Positions 35,952 through 46,100 of a stretch of DNA of 64,000 nt are shown here, in pieces. Position 1 is the stretch's first letter, and each line of letters opens with the position of its first letter. The notes under the pieces were generated by a model, which was not told the DNA's origin, made no database searches, and was given only the letters and a program-made list of their open reading frames with translations. Made by a program: the position numbers and the translations under genes. The stretch comes from Tetradesmus obliquus (lineage: Eukaryota > Chlorophyta > Chlorophyceae > Sphaeropleales > Scenedesmaceae). The stretch spans positions 5,385,501 through 5,449,500 of the forward strand of contig CP126194.1 of the NCBI GenBank assembly GCA_030272155.1, given 5' to 3'.

Positions 35952-36958
35952 AAGGGAGGATAGTTACCTCCAATGCATATGGCTGGGGCTGGGGGGACTT
36001 TGGGGAAAGGGGTGGCAGGGGTGCTGGATGTGGTGGGCAGCAGCAGCAGCAGCGGTGATGGGTTGATGCCTGCTAGCATGGCCTCATTGTTGGGACGGCT
36101 CTACATTGTGGTCATTTGGTATCATTTGATCTTGTGTTTAGCGGAAGCAGCGAGAGGAGCGTGCTGGAACCACGACAGCACAGCAGGGGGCAGTGGAGAC
36201 GCCTGCTGCTCTGAAGACCCAGAGAACTCGCAGCTTTTTAAGGAGGAAGTCATATGGTTTTAGATGGATTGCTGATGGCAGAGCTTGTCGTAGGGGAAGG
36301 GCGGGAGTCCCGTGACACTGTTACACGGTGTTAAGGCCCTGTCCTTTGCCCTCCGTTAATTCCGCTCCCTGCAAAGAGGGCGTAGACTCTTTCAACTTTC
36401 AACTTCCTGTGATGTGTGACAGACCGTGACTGGCCCTTGAAACAAATGCTGTCCATAGTGCAACTGTCAGCTATCAATGCATGGTGACTTGCACACTTCT
36501 AAAAGCTGCACTTTACAGGCAGCATTACGACACACACACAAGACGCCTATTTTTAGGTGATGGATTGTCGACACAGACAATCTTGCTTAAAAAAAAACAC
36601 ACAGACAATCACCACCCGACTATTCGTAGACTCTCCACTTCATGCAAAGCACATCCTGCTATTGACCGAACATACACCTATGAGATATGTGGCATTCTGT
36701 AGAAATTGACACCAACACAGGCACACAAAACCACACACACAAACTTATCTACATACGCCTGCACACATCATCGTACTCTGCTACCCACACGCATGCATAC
36801 ATAACGTAACCCAGCCATCAACTTAGCCTTTGCCATACTATTTTGCAACACATCACAACGAGGAACGACGGCCACTACTCCAACGAATGCATTGTATACC
36901 CTGCCCGAACCGTCAAAACAGACCACCACGCCTCGTAGACCCGTGCCCAATCCATCCC

Positions 36959-37227
36959 TCACATGCCAGCCGCGCTGGCCCGAACCTTGATGCGACCATT
37001 TGCGCCCATCCTATACAGTGCTCCCCACTTCTGCTCAAAGTCAACAAGTTTGATCTCAGGCGACCTTCCCTGCAGCCATGCAAACGGTATCCCACAACCT
37101 ATCCTAACATCTACTTCCACCCTATCCCACTCCCTCTGAATTTGCTGCCGCAGCTCTGCCAGAAACCTGCACGCCACAGCCTTAGCAGCGTATGATGAGC
37201 TGCCCGGCTCGCCAGCTGTACCCCGTT

Positions 37228-37290
<63 letters not shown>

Positions 37291-38430
37291 CCTCCGCATC
37301 GCTGATGCTGTGGCTCTGAGATTGCAAATTGCTGCCTGCATCGTGGCTGCCGCTGCCATCGCTGCCATCTGCACTAGCCACAGTCACGCCAGCCCTGATG
37401 CTGCTGCAGCGTACCACCCAAATGGATTCCAGCAGCAGCAGACAAAGCTGCGTCCACATCTGCTGCTGCCCTGCTGGCGGCGCCCACACACTGAAGTCAT
37501 CCAGCAGCAGCAGACGGCTTATTAACAGGGACCACTGCTCCGGGCTGCACACGCTGCCACACCTGTTGCGCGTACCACTGCCACGCTGCGGCAGCTACAG
37601 GGCAATCCACTAACAAGTGGGTGAGGGTCTCCAGTTGCTGCGGCTGCTGACACTGCTGTGCTGGGCAGGTAAAGTGAGCCGGCGCGCGCCTGCTGGATGC
37701 CAGCATGCGCCGTGCGCCTACCTTCACTCCTGCATGCAGAAGCCGCCAGCCAAACACTCGTAGCCGCCTCGGCAGCTGGGTGTCTTTCAGCCGCTGATAA
37801 CTCGCCACCCAGCGGTGCTGCCTGGCATTGGCAGCACCCATGGAGTGAGTGATCGGGTCCAGTAGATCATTGTGGGCTGGGCAGCTGATGCGCTGCTGTT
37901 GCTGCTCCTGTTGCTGCCGCTGAGCCGTGACTACTGCTGCTGCTGTTGCTGCGCGCTGTCTTGGCAGCTCCCGCTCCCTGGACGGATCCATCCAGGACGC
38001 ATGGTAAGCTGCCATCATAGCTGCGTCGCTAAACCGCTGGCTGTCACTGCTGCTGCTGCTGCGATTGCCAGGCGCCTCGCTACTTTGCTGCATTTGCTGG
38101 AAGGACCGTTTCTGAGCTGCCTCCATCTCATGCAAGCCGTCCTGTGGCACCTCAGCACCCAGGCGGTTGCGCCACAGGCGCGGGCGCATGCCGACACCTG
38201 ATACCCATCCCTCTTTGCACTGCCCACTGCATTGCTCCTGCAGCAGCCTGCATGTTGCCACCTTTGGCGTGAACTGCAGCAAGCTGACAGCAAACCCCAT
38301 CCCCCATAAACTAGGATCTACGCGAATGTCTGCCCAAGCACCCACCAGGTACCATGACGGCGTGCTTCGCGATTGCTGCTGCTGCTGCTGCTGCTGCTGT
38401 TGCTGTTGCTGTGCCTGATGCTGCTGCTGG

Positions 38431-38483
<53 letters not shown>

Positions 38484-38954
38484 TTGCAGCTGTTGCTGCT
38501 GTCGCGGCTGCTGCTGTTGCCATGTTGCTGGCTGCTGCAGCTGCTGCTGCTGATGTTCCTGCTGTTGCTGCTGTCGTGGCTGCCGCTGTTGCCGTGCTGC
38601 TGGCTGCTGCCGCTGCTGCTGCTGCTGCTGCTGTCGCTGCTGCCGCTGCTGTTGTTGCCGCTGAAATGCAGGGTGCGGCACTGCTGTTACATCTACCACA
38701 CAACATGGCGCCCATTGGAGGGCTGCTGTGTCCATTGGGACAGCTATCGTGGCCTTCAAGCTGCCATCCTGCTGCACCTTGTAGCACTTGGTGGTGCCAT
38801 CTTGCTGCAACTGTTGTGCCCACTGCTGCTGCGTGTCGGTCTGCCATGCGCCTGTGCTGCCCTCCCGCAGAGTGCGCAGCCATGTCGGCGGCAGCACTAT
38901 GCCATCTTGCTGCGGCTGTCCAGTTAGCTGCTGCTGCACCTGCCCCAGTGTGGT
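36959..38954 (-). pseudogene. LINE ORF2 C-terminal fragment
   Basis: Encodes the poly-Gln linker, the zf-RVT-like region (HFTCPAQQCQQPQQLETL, LLVDCPVAAAAWQWYAQQVW) and the C-terminal domain ending KVRASAAGM. Compared with the intact copy at 43,986-49,085 it lacks two bases near 37,515, splitting the frame. It also has a longer CTG run at about 37,227-37,290. Confidence 0.85.
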
Positions 38955-40168
38955 CTTTTTTTGATTTTTTTTTTAAGCAAGAACGTTACAAGGGCTGACC
39001 TAAATAACTGTGCACTTGCTCCATAAAAAGATCCATTGAGAGAGTGAGGCAACCTGTTCCGCACTCACTCCACAGGTCTCTTGCACCAAGAGACGCTGTC
39101 ACACGATCATGTAGACAGCCCCGTGCGGAGCAGCCCCGAAAGGCATCCAGGACCTGACCGAGTGCCCAGACTCCACTAAAATCAACTTCGCGCAATGACG
39201 TCCTGTGATGTGTGAAAGGCGTGACTGGCCCTTGAAACAAAAGCTGTCCATAGTGTAACTGTCAGCTATCACTGCATGGTGACTTGCACACCTCTACAAG
39301 CTGCACTTTACAGGCAGTATTACGACACCCACACAAGACGCCTTTTGATAGGTGATGGATTGTCGACACAGACAATCACCACCCGACTATTCATAGACTC
39401 TCCACTTCATGCAAGCACATCCTGCTACTGACAGAACATACACCTATGAGATATGTGGCATGCTGTAGAAAATGACACCAACTCAGGCACACAAAACCAC
39501 ACACACAAACTTATCCACACATGCCTGCACACATCCTCGTACTCTGCTACCCACACGCATGCATACATAACGTACTCTGCTACCCACACGCATGCATACA
39601 TAACGTACCCCAGCCATCAACTTAGTCTTTGCCATACTATTTTGCAACACATCACAACGAGGAACGACGGCCACTACTCCAACGAATGCATTGTATACCC
39701 TGCCCGAACCGTCAAAACAGACCACCACGCCTCGTAGACCCGTGCCCAATCCATCCCTCACACGCCAGCCGCGCTGGCCCGAACCTTGATGCGACCATCT
39801 GCGCCCATCCTATACAGTGCTCCCCACTTCTGCTCAAAGTCAACAAGTTTGATCTCAGGCGACCTTCCCTGCAGCCATGCAAACGGTATCCCACAACCTA
39901 TCCTAACATCTACTTCCACCCTATCCCACTCCCTCTGAATTTGCTGCCGCAGCTCTGCCAGAAACCTGCACGCCACCGCCTTAGCAGCGTATGATGAGCT
40001 GCCCGGCTCGCCAGTTGTACCCCGTTGACTGCCCATGCTGCTGCTGCTGCTGCTGCTGCTGTCCTCTGCATCGCTGATGCCGTGGCTCTGAGATTGAGAA
40101 TTGCTGCCTGCATTGTGGCTGCCGCTGCCATCACTGCCATCTGCACTGGCCACAGTCACGCCAGCCCA
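38955..40168 (-). mobile_element. L1-type LINE copy, strongly 5'-truncated
   Basis: Poly(T) near 38,956-38,974, full 3' UTR, and the last ~135 codons of ORF2 (stop at 39,758 side, ending KVRASAAGV). The copy stops at 40,168, where satellite sequence (AGGATGCAGGTTGGCAAGG) begins. In the 3' UTR a ~34-bp unit with TACCCACACGCATGCATACA is duplicated (about 39,547-39,606). Confidence 0.9.
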
Positions 40169-40952
40169 GGATGCAGGTTGGCAAGGGTTGCGGTGCATCG
40201 CCACTGGAAACTTTTTTTTTCCACTGGAAACTCACTGGACCGCTAAAATTCCTACTGGTCGCTTTTCTCCCGTACGTTCCACCAACCAGCATGTGAGGTT
40301 TTCACCTGCCTAGGACAGACATGCGTAGCCAAGCGGAGCGGCCCTCAAAGCGCCGCTACGGGCGAATGTTCGGTCCGGCGTGCCGGCTGGCCCAATATAG
40401 GAAGCTTCTTGGTGTGCATCGTGAAAGTTGATATTTGTTTTTTTAACTCTTTGTAAAATGTTAATACATGAATTTTAAAGCCATACGAATGTCCAGGGTG
40501 CAGGATGCAGGTTGGCAAGGGTTGCGGTGCATCGCCACTGGAAACTCACTGGACCGCTAAAATTCCTACTGGTCGCTTTTCTCCCGTACGTTCCACCAAC
40601 CAGCATGTGAGGTTTTCACCTGCCTAGGACAGACATGCGTAGCCAAGCGGAGCGGCCCTCAAAGCGCCGCTACGGGCGAATGTTCGGTCCGGCGTGCCGG
40701 CTGGCCCAATATAGGAAGCTGCTTGGTGTGCATCGTGAAAGTTGATTTTTGTTATAACTCTTTGTAAAATGTTAATACATGAATTTTAAAGCCATACGAA
40801 TGTCCAGGGTGCAGGATGCAGGTTGGCAAGGGTTGCGGTGCATCGCCACTGGAAACTCACTGGACCGCTAAAATTCCTACTGGTCGCTTTTCTCCCGTAC
40901 GTTCCACCAACCAGCATGTGAGGTGTGCACCTGCCTAGGACAGACATGCGTA
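40169..40952 (+). repeat. Satellite block, about 2.5 monomers
   Basis: First monomer is the 331-bp type (CCACTGGAAAC, nine T, CCACTGGAAAC), followed by 311-bp monomers. Ends in the 11-bp target duplication of the next LINE insertion. Confidence 0.9.
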
Positions 40953-41346
40953 TTTTTTTTTTTTTTTTTTAAGCAAGAACGTTACAAGGGCTGACCTAAA
41001 TAACTGTGCACTTGCTCCATAAAAAGATCCATTGAGAGAGTGAGGCAACCTGTTCCGCACTCACTCCACAGGTCTCTTGTACCAAGAGACGCTGTCACAC
41101 GATCATGCAGACAGCCCCTTGCGGAGCAGCCCCGAAAGGCATCCAGGACCTGACCGAGTGCCCAGACTCCACTAAAATCACAGTCGCGCAATGACGTCCT
41201 GTGATGTGTGACATACCGTGACTGGCCCTTGAAACAAAATCTGTCCATGGCGTAACTGTCAGCTATCACTGCATGGTGACTTGTACACCTCTACAAGCTG
41301 CACTTTACAGGCAGCATTACGACACCTACACAAGACGCCTATTAAT
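40953..41346 (-). mobile_element. 394-bp LINE 3' end inserted in satellite, clean target duplication
   Basis: Poly(T) followed by the LINE 3' UTR up to GACGCCTATTAAT. AGACATGCGTA stands before (40,942-40,952) and after (41,347-41,357) the insertion, so the target duplication is 11 bp and the target was a satellite monomer. Confidence 0.92.
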
Positions 41347-41846
41347 AGACATGCGTAGCCAAGCGGAGCGGCCCTCAAAGCGCCGCTACGGGCGAATGTT
41401 CGGTCCGGCGTGCCGGCTGGCCCAATATAGGAAGCTGCTTGGTGTGCATCGTGAATGTTGATTTTTGTTATAACTCTTTGTAAAATGTTAATATATGAAT
41501 TTTAAAGCCATACGAATGTCCAGAGTGCAGGATGCAGGTTGGCAAGGGTTGCGGTGCATCGCCACTGGAAACTTTTTTTTTCCACTGGAAACTCACTGGA
41601 CCGCTAAAATCCGTACTGGTCGCTTTTCTGCCGTACGTTCCACCAACCAGCATGTGAGGTTTTCACCTGCCTAGGACAGACATGCGTAGCCAAGCGGAGC
41701 GGCCCTCACAGCGCCGCTACGGGCGAATTTTCGGTCCGGCCACTAAAATTCCTACTGGTCGCTTTTCTCCCGTACGTTCCACCAACCAGCATGTGAGGTT
41801 TTCACCTGCCTAGGACAGACATGCGTAGCCAAGGGGAGCGGCCCTC

Positions 41847-42137
41847 TGCTTTGTGCTTGCGCTAGGGTCAAGAATTGTTCACCCGCGCTGTTGGATTGCA
41901 GAGCTGATGTATTACTGATGCTGGCCACTGCAGAAGTTGTGCTAGCACACAAGGCGTTTTGCGCTGCCATTGTTATATGCTGGAGCCAGGGCTCAGGCTT
42001 GATCACCCACCTGGGCAGCCACAACATACTGGGGCTGTAATTGAGCAGGGCAGCAGCAGAAATGTGCAAGACAGCATCAGAAGGTTGGAGTAGCCATGCT
42101 TATGTTGGTGAGGCAAGTTGCAGTATGCATGTCAAAG
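41847..42137. other. 291-bp unique insertion inside a satellite monomer
   Basis: The satellite reads CGGCCCTC | insertion | AAAGCGCCGC, and joining the two sides restores the monomer exactly. The insertion begins TGCTTTGTGC and ends CATGTCAAAG, so its ends share a 5-bp inverted CTTTG, too short to call a transposon. The content resembles host gene or intron sequence (for example GCTGATGTATTACTGATGCTG). No poly(A) and no target duplication. Nature unknown. Confidence 0.6.
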
Positions 42138-42165
42138 AAAGCGCCGCTACGGGCGAATGTTCGGT

Positions 42166-42220
42166 TTTTTTTTTTTGAAGCAAGATCGTTACAAGGGCTG
42201 ACCTAAATATCTGTGCACTT
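42166..42220 (-). mobile_element. 55-bp LINE tail insertion with 13-bp target duplication
   Basis: Poly(T) plus the last ~42 bp of the LINE. GCGAATGTTCGGT flanks it at 42,153-42,165 and 42,221-42,233. Confidence 0.9.
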
Positions 42221-42562
42221 GCGAATGTTCGGTCCGGCGTGCCGGCTGGCCCAATATAGGAAGCTGCTTGGTGTGCATCGTGAAGGTTGATTTTTGTTAT
42301 AACTCTTTGTATTTTTTTTTGTAAAATGTTGATATATGAATTTTAAAGCCATACGAATGTGCAGGGTGCAGGATGCAGGTTGGCAAGGGTTGCGGTGCAT
42401 CGCCACTGGAAACCGTTTTTTTTCCACTGGAAACTCACTGGACCGCTAAAATTCCTACTGGTCGCTTTTCTCCCGTACGTTCCACCAACCAGCATGTGAG
42501 GTTTTCACCTGCCTAGGACAGACATGCGTAGCCAAGCGGAGCGGCCCTCAAAGCGCCGCTAC

Positions 42563-42635
42563 AATGGATCTTTTTATGGAGCAAGTGCACAGTTATTTAG
42601 GTCAGCCCTTGTAACGATCTTGCTTTAAAAAAAAA
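42563..42635 (+). mobile_element. 73-bp LINE tail insertion, sense orientation, 13-bp target duplication
   Basis: AATGGATCTTTTTATGGAGC through the LINE 3' end and poly(A). AAAGCGCCGCTAC flanks it at 42,550-42,562 and 42,636-42,648. Confidence 0.9.
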
Positions 42636-43102
42636 AAAGCGCCGCTACGGGCGAATGTTCGGTCCGGCGTGCCGGCTGGCCCAATATAGGAAGCTTCTTG
42701 GTGTGCATCGTGAAAGTTGATTTTTGTTATAACTCTTTGTAAAATGTTAATACATGACTTTTAAAGCCATACGAATGTCCAGGGTGCAGGATGCAGGTTG
42801 GCAAGGGTTGCGGTGCATCGCCACTGGAAACTCACTGGACCGCTAAAATTCCTACTGGTCGCTTTTCTCCCGTACGTTCCACCAACCAGCATGTGAGGTT
42901 TTCACCTGCCTAGGACAGACATGCGTAGCCAAGCGGAGCGGCCCTCAAAGCGCCGCTACGGGCGAATTTTCGGTCCGGCGTGCCGGCTGGCCCAATATAG
43001 GAAGCTGCTTGGTGTGCATCGTGAATGTTGATTTTTGTTATAACTCTTTGTAAAATGTTAATATATGAATTGTAAAGCCATACGAATGTCCAGAGTGCAG
43101 GA

Positions 43103-43161
43103 ATTTTTTTATTTTTTTTTTTTGAAGCAAGAACGTTACAAGGGCGGACCTAAATAACTGT
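43103..43161 (-). mobile_element. LINE tail fragment of ~59 bp
   Basis: Poly(T), then GAAGCAAGAACGTTACAAGG and the next ~20 bp of LINE end, between CAGAGTGCAGGA and GGATGCAGG of the monomer; only GGA is duplicated. Confidence 0.75.
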
Positions 43162-43179
43162 GGATGCAGGTTGGCAAGG

Positions 43180-46100
43180 TTTTTTTTTTTTTTTTTTTGA
43201 AGCAAGAACGTTACAAGGGCTGACCTAAATAACTGTGCACTTGCTCCATAAAAAGATCCATTGAGAGAGTGAGGCAACCTGTTCCGCACTCACTCCACAG
43301 GTCTCTTGTACCAAGAGACGCTGTCACACGATCATGCAGACAGCCCCTTGCGGAGCAGCCCCGAAAGGCATCCAGGACCTGACCGAGTGCCCAGACTCCA
43401 CTAAAGTCACAGTCGCGCAATGACGTCCTGTGATGTGTGACATACCGTGACTGGCCCTTGAAACAAAATCTGTCCATGGCGTAACTGTCAGCTATCACTG
43501 CATGGTGACTTGTACACCTCTACAAGCTGCACTTTACAGGCAGCATTACGACACCTACACAAGACGCCTATTAATAGGTGACGGATTGTCGACACAGACA
43601 ATCCTCACCTGACTATTCATTGACTCTCCACTTCATGCAAAGCACATCCTGCTACTGACCGAACATACACCTATGAGATATGTGGCATTCTGTAGGAAAT
43701 GACACCACCTCAGGCACACAAAGCCACACACACACAAACTAATCCACACATGCTGCACACATCCTCGTACACTGCTACCCACACGCACGCATACATAACG
43801 TACTCTGCTACCCACTCACATGCATACATAACGTATCCCGGCCATCAACTTAGCCTTTGCCATACTATTTTGCAACACATCACAACGAGGAACGACGGCC
43901 ACTACTCCAACGAATGCATTGTACACCCTGCCCGAACCGTCAAAACAGACCACCACGCCTCTTAGTCCCGTGCCCAATCCATCCCTCACATGCCAGCCGC
44001 GCTGGCCCGAACCTTGATGCGCCCATTTGCGCCCATCCTATACAGTGCTCCCCACTTCTGCTCAAAGTCAACAAGTTTGATCTCAGGCGACCTTCCCTGC
44101 AGCCATGCAAACGGTATCCCACAACCTATCCTAACATCTACTTCCACCCTATCCCACTCCCTCTGAATTTGCTGCCGCAGCTCTGCCAGAAACCTACACG
44201 CCACAGCCTTAGCAGCGTATGATGAGCTGCCCGGCTCGCCAGTTGTACCCCGTTGACTGCCCATGCTGCTGCTGTTGCTGCTGCTGTCCTCTGCATCGCT
44301 GATGCCGTGGCTCTGAGATTGAGAATTGCTGCCTGCATTGCGGCTGCCGCTGCCATTGCTGCCATCTGCACTGGCCACAATCACGCCAGCCCTGATGCTG
44401 CTGCAGCGCACCACCCAAATGGACTCCAGCAGCAGCAGACGCAGCTGCGTCCACATCTGCTGCTGCCCTGCTGGCGGGGCCCACACACTGAAGTCATCCA
44501 GCAGCAGCAGACGGCTGTTATTAACAGGGACCACTGCTCCGGGCTGCACACGCTGCCACACCTGTTGCGCGTACCACTGCCACGCTGCTGCAGCTACAGG
44601 GCACTCCACTAACAAGTGGGTGAGGGTCTCCAGTTGCTGCGGCTGCTGGCACTGCTGTGCTGGGCAGGTAAAGTGAGCCGGCGCGTGTCTGCTGGATGCC
44701 AGCATGCGCCGTGCGCCTACCTTCACTCCTGCATGCAGAAGCCGCCAGCCAAACACTCGCAGCCGCCTCGGCAGCTGGGTGTCTTTTAGCCGCTGATAAC
44801 TCGCCACCCAGCGGTGCTGCATGGCATTGGCAGCACCCATGGAGTGAGTGATCGGGTCCAGTAGATCATTGTGTGCTGGGCAGCTGATGCGCTGCTGTTG
44901 CTGCTCCTGTTGCTGCCGTTGAGCCGTGACTACTGCTGCTGCTGTTGCCGCGCGCTGTCTTGGCAGCTCCCGCTCCCTGGACGGATCCATCCAGGACGCA
45001 TGGTAAGCCGCCATCATAGCTGCGTCGCTAAACCGCTGGCTGCCACTGCTGCTGCTGCTACGATTGCCAGGCGCCTCGCTATTTTGCTGCATTTGCTGGA
45101 AGGACCGTTTCTGAGCTGCCTCCATCTCCTGCAAGCCGTCCTGTGGCGCCTCAGCACCCAGGCGGTTGCGCCACAGGCGCGGGCGCATGCCGACACCTGA
45201 TAGCCATCCCTCTTTGCACTGCCGACTGCATTGCTCCTGCAGCAGCCTGCATGTTGCCACCTTTGGCGTGAACTGCAGCAAGCTGACAGCAAACCCCATC
45301 CCCCATACACTAGGATCTACGCGAATGTCTGCCCAAGCCCCCACCAGGTACCATGACGGCGTGCTTCGCGATTGCTGCTGCTGCTGCTGTTGCTGGTGCT
45401 GTCCTTGGTGCTGATGTTGCTGCTGCTGCTGCTGCTGCTGCTGTCCCTGGTGGTGCTGCTGCTGCTGCTGCTGCTGCTGCCGTTCCTGTTGTTGCTGCTG
45501 TCGCGGCTGCTGCTGTTGCCATGCAGCTGGCTGCTGCAGCTGCTGCTGCTGACGTTCCTGTTGTTGCTGCTGTCGTGGCTGCCGCTGTTGCCGTGCTGCT
45601 GGCTGCTGCCGCTGTTGCTGCTGCTGCTGCCGCTGCTGCCGCTGCTGTTGTTGCCGCTGAAATGCAGGGTGCGGCACTGCTGTTACATCTACCACACAAC
45701 ATGGCGCCCATTGGAGGGCTGCTGTGTCCATTAGGACAGCTGTTGTGGCCTTCAAGCTGCCATCCTGCTGCACCTTGTAGCACTTGGTGGTGCCATCGTG
45801 CTGCAACTGTTGTGCCCACTGTTGCTGCGTGTCGGTCTGCCATGCACCTGTGCTGCCCTCCCGCAGAGTGTGCAGCCATGCCGGCGGCAGCACAATGCCA
45901 TCTTGCTGCGGCTGTCCAGTTAGCTGCTGCTGCACCTGCCCCAGTGTGGTGCCTGCGCCGTGGCGCAGCTGAGCAGGGAGGGCACCGGCTGCTGCCAACA
46001 TCTGCCCATCTGAGCTGCTGCCCACGCTGTGGTTCCCCACCAGCAGCTCAAGCTGGATCTGCTGGCTGGTCATGGCGCTGTGCTCGACGTGCCTGTGAAT

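Larger units (their letters stand above)
33830..36404 (+). mobile_element. 5'-truncated non-LTR retrotransposon with RNase H and restriction-like endonuclease (Dualen/RandI-like)
   Basis: A 2.6-kb insertion in the LINE 3' UTR. The host bases TCCTGTGATGT stand on both sides (33,819-33,829 and 36,405-36,415), an 11-bp target site duplication; other LINE copies in the window carry the same site uninterrupted. The element encodes RNase H, then a CCHC finger and a PD-(D/E)XK-type nuclease, followed by a ~450-bp 3' UTR ending CTCTTTCAACTTTCAACT without a long poly(A). No reverse transcriptase is present, so the copy is 5'-truncated. RNase H together with a restriction-like endonuclease is known from the green-algal Dualen (RandI) clade; the clade call is inference. 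Confidence 0.82.
33570..38954 (-). mobile_element. L1-type LINE copy, 5'-truncated, interrupted by a second retrotransposon
   Basis: Antisense LINE: poly(T) at about 33,570-33,592, 3' UTR to 33,829, then a foreign insertion (33,830-36,404), then 3' UTR and the C-terminal part of ORF2 up to 38,954. The 5' end is lost about where the poly-Gln region of ORF2 begins upstream, at the sequence CCCCAGTGTGGT. The poly(T) of the next copy abuts it directly, so this looks like one LINE landing in or next to another. Confidence 0.9.
41347..43179 (+). repeat. Satellite block with several small insertions
   Basis: About five monomers, some rearranged, interrupted by a 291-bp unique piece (41,847-42,137), three LINE tail fragments (42,166-42,220; 42,563-42,635; 43,103-43,161) and a bare T run at 42,312-42,320. 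One monomer is cut from GGTCCGGC directly to CACTAAAATT near 41,740. Confidence 0.88.

Noticed and set aside
38354-38998. Long plus-strand frames rich in Ala, Leu or Cys across CAG/CTG tracts (also at 45,353, 48,471 and 50,180 on the other strand)
   Set aside because: Shadow frames of the LINE poly-Gln linker. CTG repeats read as poly-Leu, poly-Cys or poly-Ala in the antisense frames.
41847-42137. SINE or small DNA transposon call for the 291-bp insertion
   Set aside because: No A/B box, tail or target duplication was found, and the inverted ends are only 5 bp.
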